A stretch of 64,000 nucleotides of DNA from Loripinus fragilis. Taxonomy: Eukaryota > Mollusca > Bivalvia > Lucinida > Lucinidae. Positions 24,201 through 37,868 of the stretch are shown piece by piece. How positions within the stretch are numbered: position 1 is the stretch's first letter; each line of letters starts with the position of its first letter. Below the pieces are notes generated by a model, which had not been told where the DNA came from, made no database searches, and was given only the letters and a program-made list of their open reading frames with translations. The DNA is taken from positions 32,027,601 through 32,091,600 of the forward strand of contig OZ026521.1 in NCBI GenBank assembly GCA_964019695.1, given 5' to 3'. The translations under genes and the position numbers were made by a program.

Positions 24201-27200
24201 CGGTGATACATAAAACCCGTGTGTACATTCGGTATTCCCGATTTTACAAGACAATGTGACAAACCCGTCTATTTTTAGTAATCCGCCATTAACTGACTGA
24301 AGTCGCGCCACCTTTTTAATCAGCGCAGGCTTCTGCTTCAATGCGCGGTACACGCGTCTATGCATTATTGAGACCTCAGCTCCACTATCTAACAATGACC
24401 TATATTTGTTTTTACCAACTTGAAGTAAACATGAATTTGGACTTCCTGTCAATGCTATGTTGTATTTTGGAATGTTTTTAAGCTTTCTTCTCCTTTCGTG
24501 GGCTTCTACACGAAAGGAGCGACCTAGTTTTCCTGATTATATCTCGCGGGCTGGACCCTGGGAGCACCTTGTCCCTTATTGAGGTCAGCCAACCGTTTTC
24601 TACACTCATGCTTGAAGTGACCCTTTTTGGCGCAGTACCAACAGGTCATTTCTTTCTTATAGTCCTTCGCGTTGTGTTCTTTTGTGTTATCAACCGCGTT
24701 TATGCGGGGCTTGGAGCGGCAATCTTTAGCAAGATGCCCCGTTTTATTACACTTATAACAACGTCTAGCGGGCCTATAATGATCTACTTCCATTCGATCA
24801 TCATCTTCAGTGGGGACGTACTGATGCCTAGTGCGCAGACTGAACCGTTTACGTAGGTTCTGCTCATTTGTTGCTGTTGTTACGGCAGCATCCAACGTTT
24901 GGGGATTCGCTCTTAAAACCTTAAGTTTCAATTGGTCTTCTTGTAGACCGTCAACAAATATGTCAATTTGCTGTCTTTGAACAGCCGCGCCTTGCTGTGC
25001 AGGATACGCATCTTCGGCCAAAGTCAAAAGCCTCTCAGCATACACCTGGACAGTTTCTCCAGGTTTCTGCTGGACTTTCCTCAGCAGCATGATGGCATGC
25101 TGTGCATCTGTAACTTCAGAAAACCTAACGTTAAGTTCAGCCTTAAGTTGGTCCCACGTAGCTTGTTGGTTGTTGTCTTGGTACCTACGGATAAATTCAC
25201 TAACAGGCCCCCTACTGGCTTGATATGCAACCTGTTTAATCCTATCATCATTCCCTAGATTCGCTAAAACTGCATATTTTTCAATGGACTTAACCCATTC
25301 CTTAAATTTCTTGGGGTCCCCCTCATATGGCGTTATAATTTGATTAATTCCCTGGGCCCCCAAAGCCGTGGAAACATTTGACATTTCCACTGCCAAATTT
25401 TGAAACACTTGTGCCACCTCAGCTTCAGCCATTTTGTCAGATAAACTAAGCAGAAAAGGTTAAGGACTTACCCGTCAATGTGTCCTAGCGCTGTAGTCTG
25501 TGATAAACTGTGATCGTCCCAGCAACGTAACAACGTAACACAACTGTGATCTTCTCAGGAACGAAGCACAACAGTAGCACAAGTTCAGAATAATTCAGGT
25601 CCAGAATTATTCAATTGTTTGTAAAGTTAAGTCCAATCGTGGTTCACGGCACCAAAAAAGAAAACTGTGTTGCATAGCCTAGTCGGGGTAGCTAGGAGTC
25701 CTCACTCCACACGTTAGTGCAGGCCCACTATGTAGTGTCCATGAGTGACCAATAAGTCGCCGGGCCTGGGACAAGTCAGTGACTAGTCATATGTACTGTT
25801 TTATCATTTAATAATTCCTAAGTCAGCCCACTGCAGAATTACTCTCAGGCACACACTAGACAAGACAGTTATATTTCAGAACCAAACAATCACTGATTAA
25901 CAGCTCATAACTGCTAACTAACAACTCTTTCATAACCAACAACTACTCTCCCTCGCCCCTCTCGCATCCCGGTATTTATACTTTTGCTGTCAGACTTTAG
26001 TCGGGCAATGACGTACATTGGGTGTTAACCTCGTAATAATATAATCTTGTTTATGTGGCAGACTTGTCCGATAAGCCATTGAGCTTCACATAAACCTGTC
26101 GGGCGTGATAGGAAAGCAACTCCCCTAACACCTCTAATACGATAATAAAGTAGATAGTCAAGGCGTGTCTTGACAGTTATATCAAATTTATAGTTTTGTT
26201 TACAGAATTCCAGGAAGGCCAATTACCTGAGAAATGCACTTATAATCATAAAAGTATCTGAGAGACATAATATCTCTACAATATTCTAAGCAATATTAAA
26301 GAAGTATTTTTGAGACACAAACCCACTAGGAAGCACAGTCTATTATGTCACACATGAATAGCATCAGGGTATTAACAGTTAAGATGCAAATCAGGTCGGA
26401 CGGACATTGTGTCCGGTCTGATTTGATTGCAAACTGTTTACAAAAGTTATCAGCAGATGACAAAAGTCGCCACTAGCAGGTAAAGACTTAAGGACAATGA
26501 TGTAACCCTGCATTTGTAACATTTTTCATTGAGACATTTAAACAGTATTGCATCTTATCAAAATTGAGTAAAATTCAAGCATGTTTATTTAATATGTATA
26601 CATAAATAAAAGCTATCATGGATTTTGCTTCAGGACGTCCAACCCAAGAAACAATGATTCATAAATCAATCATTTTTTCATTAAATATTACTCTTTGCCC
26701 CCTGGAAAAAATATCTAGCCTTTTTCTAGTCTGCTGATCTTTAAAAAATTCTTTCAGGATTACCCTCTGAGTGTCAAACAGATTGAATCCAGATCAGGCC
26801 TGACATTTTGTTGGCCTGATTTGATTCCAATCTGGTTGCAAAGGTTGTTTATCATATGACACTATATACTGTCATACCAGCCAAGAGTGACAGTGACGTT
26901 ATGTTTTGTTTACAAAGTTATCTGGGGCTTATAATTGATAAACCACTTATGTTTTAATCCTATCCACAGGATAGGATTAATACACAAATGATCTCTCCAT
27001 TCGTGTTAGGTCAAGTGGAGTGTACAAGTTAATATTTTACTTAACAATTGTAAACAAAACATGATGTCACTGTCATTCTTGGTTGGCACGACAGTAGGCA
27101 ATGAGCTAAGAAACAAGACCAAACTCTGCTCTGGACCTGCGTCGCGGGTGCATATCGGTGTGTGAACAGTCGATATGCAAAGTTCAAATATACAGGAATG

Positions 27201-30200
27201 AAATCAGATTACAACAAATTACACAATGTAATCTAAAGTAGGTGACTTAACAATTTCTAAGTTAAACACTCAAAAATATATTATCAAATGTGCATAAATA
27301 TAGGGTGTACATGTTCAATGTGTGAACAATTATAATACAAAGTTTGAATATAAAGGAATGAAAACTGCTTGAGTTACAGATTACACAAACAAGACACCCA
27401 CTAAGCATTTCCGATGGAAAAAATGTCTAAGTTCAACAGCCCTAAAAATAAGAAAATATTTTTTAAATGAGCACAAAATGGAAGGTGCACATCTTCAATG
27501 TGTGAACAATCATTATACAAAGTTTGAATATAAAGTAATGAATACTGTTGGAGTTACAGATTACACAAACTAGGCACCTCCTAAGCATTACGGATGGAAA
27601 AAATGTCTAAGTTCAACACCCGTCAAAAAGTGAAAAAAATTATGAAACATGCACAAAATAGGAGGTGCACATCTTCAATGTGTGAACAATCATTATGCAA
27701 AGTTTGAATATAAAGGATTGAATACTGTTGGAGTTTCAGAATACACAAACTAGGCACCCCCTTAGCATTTCTGATGGAAAAAATGTCTAAGTTCAACACC
27801 CGTCAAAAAAGTGAAAAAAATTATGAAAGGTGCACAAAATAGGAGGTGCACATCTTCAATGTGTGAACAATAATTATGTAAAGTATGAATATAAAGGAAT
27901 GGATACTGTTGGAGTTACAGATTACACAAACTACGCACCCCCTAAGCATTTTGGATGAAAAAATTGTCTAAGTCCAACACCCCTCAAAAATGAAAAAAAA
28001 ATTATGAAACGTGCACAAAATAGATGGTGCACATCTTCAATATGTGTACAATCATTAGGCAAAGTTTGAATCAAAAGGAACGAAAACTTTTGGAGTTACA
28101 GATTACACAAACTTGGTACCCCTAAAGTGTTGCGGACGGACGGACGGACAGACGGACGGACGGACGGACGGACAGACGGACGGACGGACAGACGGACGGA
28201 CAGACGGAGTGGACCCACTACTAGACCTGCTTTCGCTAAAGCGACGCAGGTAAAAAGATTAGAGATCAAACAAACATATAAAGCAGTTAAACTGCCACCA
28301 GCACTAGTACTGACAAGAGGGTTGGAAAACATTCAATTGCCCTGTGTGTGATCACATGGTTTCAAATAATTGAAATCAGCTCTAAATTCTTCATCTTAAG
28401 TTACATACGTTATATCCAATCTGCATTAAGAATAATCCTGATGAACTGAGCGAAACATGTTGATATGTTTTAACATACAATAAAACATATCTTAGGCGGC
28501 CACTCAAAAATAGACAAAACAAAGATGTTAAAGACAAATGGTAACTTAATGAAGGTCGAAAGTATTGCAGAATGCTCCCCTTGGAGCATTCTGCAATACT
28601 TTTGACCTGCATTAAGCGATAATCTGTCTTGAATATCAATTTAAGTTTTCTTTTTGAGTGGCCGCTTAAGACAGGTTTTACTGTATATAGTTGACATAAA
28701 ACATATGACGTCAACGTCTGATGTAACATATGTAACTTTGTTTCTTTTTTTTTTTTTGTGTGTGTACATCTGCTGTATTTTTTTAGAATTAAAATTCTCA
28801 AAAAAAAATCAGAAAGTCACAATAATATATTTTCATCTGGTCAAACACACACATATGTTTTATTAACCCTTAAAGCGCCAATCACAACTGCAGCAGACGA
28901 CAAATTTTGCAATATCTTTCTTAGTTTTCGACAAAAATAAGGTATGATATTTCATGAGAATGGTCTGCCAGCAGACAATTCTCATGATATATATCATGCC
29001 TTATTTATTATTTTTGAAAAATCGGCAAAATTTGAAATTGTCGTCTGCTGCAAATGTTGGTGGCGCTCTAGGGTTAATTGGTCTGAGAGCTGAAGATCAA
29101 CTGAATGTTCCCATGCTTATAGACACTCTGGAAAGCTTATCCCACATATTAAAATGAGCCAGCAAATGAGATTTTGGTATTATCACATTGCGGAGCAAAG
29201 AACGCTCATATGAGCCTGCACAAACATGTAAACTCGCCACAGCCTTCACTGCTCACATACACAATGTCTGGATGTTGATGAAAACTCAGGTCCAAGACCA
29301 AATGAGCCGCGACATTAGATTTCCAACAATGTGGCATTTTACATGTGTAGACTCAGATGAGCCTGTGCAGCCTCCTTTTAAGCTTAGAAACTCCAAATGA
29401 TGTTCAGTCAGTAGCTTAACACTCATTGAATGTTCAAGCGACTAGCAAAGGCTCTGATCAGACTGTGCGTATGCGCAGGCTGATCTGAGGCTTTGCTGGA
29501 CGCACATACCATATTGTTGGAAATCTCATGCACTGGCTCAAATAAATAACCCATATAAGCCTAGCCTCCTTTTTGTAGGCCATAGGCAAACAGTGCAGAC
29601 CCAGATCAGACACCGCAGAATATGGCGTCTGATCAGGGTCTCCACTATTTGCTTACAGAATATTCTATCAAAATTTGAATAAAAATTAATAATACCACCC
29701 AACAGCCCCTAAAACTGGAAATGGGCTCGTCCTTCTTATAGGGGTAGGAAATTCCATTCAGCTTTTAAAAGAGATTTAAAAATGAGTTAAAATATCTGCT
29801 TAAAGATTATGTCAAGGATTATTGAAGAAAACTCCAAGAACATATGAGCAAACATTTGAGATTTTGGTACTTATCACAGGTTTAGATAAACAAATTTTTT
29901 GAGTGCAAAATTGTAATTATTTTCTTACTCATCAGTTTTAACATATGTTTTGGGTGCGCAAAAGAACCGTCTCAATGAAACGGTTCTTTTGAGCACCAAC
30001 AACATATGTTTTGGTTGAGAAATAAGAAAATTAATTTTTAGGTATGTACTCTTTAACTAAAGGCCTGACTTATACTACTCAAAGTTTGATAAGGATCATG
30101 TCTATTCATATCAATGGAAGGTCACTTTAAACATAAATGTCTTTAAAACCGATGTTCAGAATATTGTCTGGTTTTCGATGTCATAATTGTGGAAACACAA

Positions 30201-33200
30201 AATACAAAAAAAATGAAAGAAAATGATATTATAAATTCTATTTTTCCTGCCAGATGTGACTTTTGTCGCATGCTGATACCTTTGTTAACAGTTTAGATCC
30301 AAATCCTGCCCAACAATGTGTCCGTCCTGATCTGAATCCAAACAATTTGACACTCTGATGGTGTTTCCATTAGTTTTTGAAAACGATGATTTTGAGGAAA
30401 AAGCAACAGCAGACAACAAATAAAAGCGCAGCAGGCATGCAACATACCCCGCCATGGGATATTTTCAATGCAATGAAAATCATTTTGAAAAAAAAAAATG
30501 CCAAAGATAGATGGTGAAAACAAATTTCTAACTTCAATCAAGGGTTATAACTCTGTACTTATTTGTCAAAATTTACCCATCTGCAATCCAAGAATACTCC
30601 TTCACAATATCAACTCTCATACCAAGTTTGAAGAAAATCGGTAAAGGAATGCCAAAGATAGAGAGTGAAAACCAATTTCTAACATCAATCAAGGGCCGTG
30701 ACTCTGTACTTATTTGCCAAAATTTACCCATCTGCAATCCCAGGACACTCCTTCCCAATATCAACCCTCATAGCAAGTTTGAAGAAAATTGGTTAAAAAA
30801 AGCTCCCAGCAGAGAGTGAAAACAATGCGCTGACGGACGTACAGACGGACGGACACTCAAACGCACTTTTTTGAATGGAGGTTATAAAATAATACCCCAC
30901 ACTTTTTAAAGTGGCTGGGGTATAAAAATCATGTGAAATTACCCATCATGCAAAGAAAAAAAGGGTGAATGTATGGAAATGGGATAAGTATCAATATCTC
31001 AAAAGCTAGGTCATTTGAAGAAAACTCCAAAATAAGTACATATAATTTACTTCTGTACGTAAGAAGTCCCATCATGTCTGAAATGAAAATCAGCAAAAAT
31101 ATTATCCCCTGTAAAGATAACATTGGCTTTAGGGGATTCGCTTGAACCCACTTTGAGACCAAATTATTTCATTTAAGAAAAATGAGGTAATATTATACAT
31201 CAGAAAAAAAAACTTTCCAGAAATCCTGGATCCGTCCCTGTACAACACAAATCAGGCCCCAAGGTTATAAAACTTTTTTGTGCAACTCAACTGAGCATGA
31301 AATTTAAACTGCTCAAAACGCTATAATGCAGAAAATAAATTTTTTTCTTGCTTTAAACTCTCAGAAGTATTTATCATGCTAAAAAATGTTTAAATGCCAA
31401 ATTTAACATATAAAACATGGTCAGCTGAAAAAAGTTTTATAACCTTGGGACCAGGATTGCAGCAGGAGAAAAATTTGAGCTGGCCAAATAATTATAGTGT
31501 TTCAGTGAGATCAAAAACTGATATCACCTCAGTTTATACAAGAAGGCCCATGGGCCCTGGATCGCTCACCTGAATCCTTGTCATGAGGAGAGGATGTTTA
31601 CCACAAAATGTAACCTCATTTCTCCAACACCTAAGTCCATCTTGGATATCACTCAGATTTCAAGTCACTTAAAGTTCAATCCAAATATACTTATCTGCAC
31701 AAATTCAATGTCTGACCTTTATTCCCAACCCAAATTTAGATCAGGGGTGTGCATACAGTCAAATATTTTACTTTCATAATGTTCTAGACTTGTTTCCCTT
31801 TAATTTGATATGCAACATGACCTTCTTTAGAAAAAAAGATTGCTTTGATTGTATGACCTCATCCTGGGGTTGAGAGTGGTCAAAAGTGCAGAATATTTGC
31901 TTGCATGCATGGTGTTCTGTGCTAAATTGCCATTCATTTGATATGAAATGTGACTATTTTCTGGAAAGGAAAAACAATTTGCTAGCATGTTATTGTAAGC
32001 TTCATTCCCTTTAATTTGATATGCGACATGACCATATTCCGAAAAAGTTGATTTTATATAAGCCTATGAGACCTATGTGGCGGGGCAATTTTTTGGCCCC
32101 AGGGGCCTAATTTGAACAATTTTGGCAGATGTCTACTAGTTAATGCTGCATTCCAAATATCAGGGCTCTAGGTCTAGTGGTTCAAGACAAGACGATTTAT
32201 TCATGTTTTCCCTTTATATGCTTTTGCTTAATTTGCAATACATGTGATCAACCTGCATGGGACCATTTTTGACCACAGGGGCATAATTTCAACAAACTTA
32301 AAAGAGGTCGACTATGTGAAATTTACATGTTTATGCACACATTTATGCTTTTATTTGTTTGCTTTGATTCTTTAGGTCCCATCAACAATCTTTCAGTTAT
32401 GTAGGGACTGGTCTTCCTGGGTTGAACCAGTACTAAGCTAGGATTAATGTGTCTCGCTCAAGGACACAACGCAGTGATGCCGGTGAGGCTCAAACCCCCA
32501 GGCCCTAGGTCTCGAGTCAAGCACTCTACCACTGAGCCACTCCCACTACATTGTTTCTTTAATAATGGATAATAACAAAATTTACACCATTTTAAAGCTC
32601 ATCTATAAATAAAAGAATTCAACTTAAGTGGAATAATATATCTTTTCTACACTTCCTTATTCTAGTACTTATATTGGTTCTTCTGTGGATGCTAGTAACA
32701 CTTTATTCATAAAATAACCTTTACTCACAAGTTTCACTGTTCATGTTGCATGTTCATAACAGTCTTTACAAGAGCAAACTGAACAAAAGGAAATTGTGAA
32801 TGGAAATAATTGTAAATACAAATCTTTATACAGGATAATCTAAATGTTGTCCATCTAGCTCCCAACTCTCTACAGTACAGTCTGTAACCTAATGGTAAAG
32901 TTTTGTTAGACAGTAATTCAAAGTAATGCAAGTAATGCAGTGAATTTTGACAAAAGTAAAGCATTGAATTAGCATTAAAGTAATGCAAAAACTGATGAAT
33001 TAATCATTACCTTGAATTACTGGAAAAAAAAGAATGCATTATTAATGCATTAGCGCTAATGATTAGTCCCCCCCATGTCTGGCTCACCTTGAATCAATGG
33101 CTCAGGTGAACTAAAAAGACTAGTAATAATTTGCTGAAATTCAATTTAAAGCCATTCTGGTTAAGCAGAATCAAATCTAGCAAAATATATGCTTGGCTTC

Positions 33201-36200
33201 AACACTAACTAGACCGAGCACTAAGGACAATAGCTCTGAAAAGGATAAAATCTCATGACAGCAAAAAGTCATCAGGATCAGGCCTTGATGTTATATATTA
33301 TTTGAGCCTCGTCGCGACAAAACTTGTCTTCTGGGTTTCTGGCAAAACTAGACTCAAAACTGTCTCCTCAGCTACAGAGACTAGCTAGAATATTGAAATT
33401 TTTCATATAGCTAGTTAAGACATGATACTTTCCAGTAAGCTAATTACAAAGGCGCTGAACAGAATGCACGGATACGCCGGCTGGTCTGCGCCTTTGTTGT
33501 TCGCGAACCCCTGAAGACAGGTTTTGTCGCGTAGAGGCCCATATTATTTCATGCTAAACTGTAGGGCTCAAGCTATACGTAGGGGGCAATAATTGAGAGA
33601 ATAAGCGGGCTCGCTCCTTTTTTCAACTTAGGGAGAAATTTTAATGTACAGAACATATGATAATTCAAAATTAAGTCCAAAACTTCTCCCCTTCTCCCTA
33701 TATTATAACTCTGTGATAGATAACTCAACTGAGCATGTAATTTCAACTGCTCAAAGAAACTAGAATACTGAAAAGTAAAGATTTTCTTGTTTTAAAACAC
33801 TCATATATAGTATTTATACTACAAATAAATGTTAAAACATTTGTTGGCATTTTAACATTTATGAGCTGGATATATTTCATGCTCCCTTGATTCAGTATAT
33901 TGTATTATAACCTCAAGGCCAGGGTTGTGTATAGGGATTTCTTTTTTCTAGCAATTCATTGCAAACCTAGCCTACCATGTTCAACCTACTTAGCACACAT
34001 ATTCTAATAAGGGCACATTGAGTACATTATAGATTGTTTAAAATGTCAACTCGGTAGTGTAATTTCATTATAAGGGCCAGCTCATGATACATTGGTACTT
34101 ATAGCATATGCATAAGCCATTCTTTAACCTTTACCCCATATGCTATATTTAGAACATTGCATCATTTTCTATAAATAATTCAGATTTTCAAATATTTTCC
34201 ATTTTTTTTTTAAATTTCAGTAATTTTGAAAATATTATGGAAAATGGAACATTTGCTCCTCCTCAGGAGCAAAATGTTCCATTTTTCATAATATTTTAAA
34301 AAAATCTTACATTTCAAAGGCGTCCAAAGGCGCTTTTGTGGAGTAAAGGGTTAAACATGCATGGGCAGCTATTGGGGCCCCAATCCTGGACCGGGTCTTC
34401 ATCTACATCACTACTTTGTGTGCTTGTGCAGCAACAGCTCTAGGGAGACAGCGTGTTTACATGCAAACTTTTGAGCGAGTGCTGCCCATAACAAGCAGGG
34501 ATTTTCCAAGGTCATATCTAGGATCACATACAAGCTACTTCTCAATTCAAATATAAGCTAAAATTTCTCGAAATTGTGAATAAAATTTCCCATTTAATTA
34601 CAATAATTCAAATCCAAACTGAAAAATTTTGGATTTGGCAAGCCATTTTTTTTCTTGCTTCCACCTGTCAGCTGGGCAGATCATGATCAAAATAAAAAGT
34701 ACATTTGTTTGTTTGTTTGTTTTGTAGCTTTACTTCCCAAGTCAACAACTATGGTCATGGCGGGACGGTCAGTTCACCTAATCACACTTTTTCCTGGGCA
34801 GGCTTGAGCAAGCGGTTAACCAGTAATTTGTGTGTGAATCAGCGGAAGGGAAGAGAATGGCCGTAGAAATAATTTCATGATCAATCTCCACGAAAGTATG
34901 GGACTGGGCCGGGATCGAACTTGCGACCCCTGGATCTGTTGCCAGACACATTACTGACTGGTCTACCCGGCCCGGTAACCAAACTCAAAGATATAGGAAA
35001 ATCCTTGACAAGATTAAGTACCCAATTCTCATGTGCTATCTAATTAATATGGATTCTTCATGTGGATGATAAAGTAAGGCCAATTTGAAGCAAGCAGATC
35101 TGGATCTAGTCTGTTTTCAAAAGACGATACAGAATTTCGAAAAAGCCATGCTCACAGTGTGCTTAGTACCTTGAAATGATATTTTCAATACTGTAAATTC
35201 TGAAATATTCGAGAGGACTTTATTTTCGCAAAACTTCGCATATGCCAAGTTTTGTGAAATTAAATCCTGGTGAAATGACGAAATTACTCTGTCACTTACT
35301 GATGAAGGTAAATCATGTCATAGTCATGAATTTTTACATCGCAAATATGTCTTTTAACACTATTCGTGAAAATAAAATTCTTGCGAAAATTTACCAATTT
35401 ACAGTACACTTGAGAAATACTCTAAAATTTTGAACATTTTCTCTTGCCTTCTCTTGCCATTCTCACCATAAATTCTGGTCATCCTGTTATGGATTCTCAA
35501 AGTCATGGTCAGAATAGCAAACAGTGAAGGCCCTGGTCAGACTGTTCCTTTAGGAGCAGTCTGATCAGAGCCTGGGCTGTTTGCCTTGTCCTTTTATATG
35601 ATGGCTAATGATCAAATTAATAGAGCATTTACTATACCTACAGTTTGCCATACAGTATGGTAATTACCTTTTTCTAGATAAAAGGATTGAGAAAAATTAA
35701 ATACAGATGAAATCAATACATGTGGTTGACAAAAATAAATAAATGGTTTCCTAAAAGTTATCAAGAGTTGTTTTCCAATGATATATTTTTAGACTGAAAG
35801 ACATCCTTGGTGACGCAGGCTTGACCCATTTTGCTTCTCTGCATTTAACACCCCAGGGATAACTCACATACGTTTGCTTGTTATCACATGTTATAAATGA
35901 GGCAATCTTCATTCATTTTTTTTCTATTTTTATCACATGCCTGTCACAAATCAAGTCATTGTTCTATTTTTATTTTGCGGATATCCAATCATATTGTTCG
36001 TTACAAACTTGATAAGATTTCCAATAACATGTACATTGTGTTCGCATGTTTGCTGTTTCTAAAGAATTTCAGTTTTCAAGTTCAAGATCTTGTTCAGTTT
36101 ATTGAAAAAGATGACATACATTTTCTCAGTTGCCTACTCCCATTGACTAGTAGCATGCCATATTTAAGAAATAGATCAGCTCCAGCAGTGAATTGTTGAG

Positions 36201-37797
36201 TAATAATTCACTGTTTGGAGGTCAGTTGTAAAGAAGATCAAATCACAAGCGCGCAGTGCGAGTGATTTATCTTCATACAACTGACCGCTATTTGACAATA
36301 TGTGTTCTGTAATGTTGGCCATAAACCTAATTACTAATCTTTCAGGCCTCCACCATATTTGATGACAAAATATAATATTGGTTTTAGATATGTTACTGTC
36401 ATTTTGATTGGCTACTTAGGTAATCCCTGCTGATATGAATATTCATAAGAAACAACGGTTTTCTAGTTAGTTGTCCCAGGTGTGGTGTTCAATGCTTAGA
36501 AGCAGAAGGCATCATGCCCTGGTTACCTAGGACGACAGTACTGAGTAGGTGGGAGAAAAATATGAATAAAATCATAAGTGGTTTAAGCAAGTATAAACAT
36601 TAAACAGATATCTCTAAAATAACTGAAAATCTAGTCCCATCTGTCTCCAAAATTCTTCCACTGGCAAGGCAATTAATGACGACTCAAAAAATATTTCATT
36701 TCTGGACAAACCTTTACCACATTAAATTCATCTTTTGATCGCATATATATCTACTAGATTTCAGTTCTCAATTCCTGTTCAGTCACTGTTCTTTATTATC
36801 TTGACTATGGTACTTAAAAAATAAAAACAAAAATATATATACATGCATAGGTTCAGATAAACAAAATTTTCAAGCATGAAATTGTAAAATATTTTCTTAC
36901 CCATCAATTTTAACATATGTTTTGGGTGTTCAAAAGAACCGTCTCATTGAGACGGTTCTTTTGAGTACCCACAATATATGGTTTGGTTGAGAAATCAAAA
37001 AACTTTTTTTTTTGTACGCACTCTTAACTAAAGGTCTGTAAATGTATATAAAATTTAAAAAAAGATAATTTGATAAAAAAATGTGTCATATTGAAAGCTA
37101 AGACGGATATTTTAACTTTACCTTCTTGTGCAGCACGTCTGAATCTCTCGGTTTGTGAAGAATAGCGAAGGTCAATGTTGATAAGTATATGCTCCACCTG
37201 GAAAAGATCGACATATAATGCACACATTTTTTTAAATACAGAATTCAGCATTTTAGAATTATACAGAGATAAAAAAGACTTGGAAGTCCATTTTTAGCGC
37301 AAATGTTGATTGACAATGTCTTTGTCTAAATATTGCATAACAAGCAAATCTGTCTATCAAGGACCTCTGACACCTTTAATCCTTAAAGCGCCACCAATAA
37401 TTTGCAGCAGACGACAATTTCAAACTTTGCCGCTTTTCAAAAATAACAAATAAGGCGATATTTTATGGGAATCGTCTGCTGGCAGACGATTCTCATGAAA
37501 TATCATGCCTTATTTTTTCGAAAATTTGCAAAGATGTCGCAAAATTTGTCGTCTGCTGCAGTTGTGATTGGCGCTTTAAGGGTTAAAATGTATCTTCCTA
37601 AATACCAAAATTTTCTTATATCACTGGTATCCGTTGAGTAAGATGTTTGATGTATAAGAAATTAATAAAGTTCATAAATTAAGGTAGAGCAGAGGTAGGG
37701 TAGGATGGTGGTAGAGCAAAGCAGGTAGACAAACTCCTTGAATTTTTAGATTACTGTATAAGCCTTCCCCAGAATTTTATTTGACATCAAAAGAGTG

Positions 37798-37868
<71 letters not shown>

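Larger units (their letters stand above)
18266..26352 (-). mobile_element. Intact Ty3/Gypsy LTR retrotransposon (8087 bp)
   Basis: Two 685-bp LTRs in direct orientation (TG...CA ends) enclose, in element order on the minus strand, a PBS, gag, pol in the -1 frame, a 1.5-kb untranslated tail and a purine tract. The LTRs differ at one base (T18845 versus C26247). The element is flanked by CATG at 18262-18265 and 26353-26356, a 4-bp target duplication. Both ORFs are uninterrupted. The order PR-RT-RNaseH-IN places it in Ty3/Gypsy. There is no env-like ORF. The clade is not assigned. Near-identical LTRs and open frames indicate a very recent, possibly still active, insertion. It sits in the 21.9-kb anoctamin intron, in the gene's own orientation, inside a family-B MITE. 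Confidence 0.96.
18205..26480. mobile_element. Family-B palindromic MITE split by the Gypsy element
   Basis: The left piece (18205-18265) and right piece (26353-26480) join at the CATG duplication to give the usual family-B layout: a TTAACTCTTTG start, a TTTTTTCAAA..TTCTTTCA arm, a central hairpin (CAGGTCGGACGGACATTG...), and CAAAAGTTATCAGCAGATGACAAAAGTCGC. The MITE is therefore older than the retrotransposon. Confidence 0.75.

Noticed and set aside
27135..28130. Regularly spaced repeats that could suggest a CRISPR array
   Set aside because: Units are about 180 bp and similar over their whole length, with no short repeat/variable spacer pattern, in eukaryotic DNA with no cas genes.
28096..28351. 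ORFs of 74-78 codons across the ACGG microsatellite (both strands)
   Set aside because: The peptide is a tetranucleotide repeat read in frame (RTDGRTDGRTDG, SVRPSVRP); no gene evidence.
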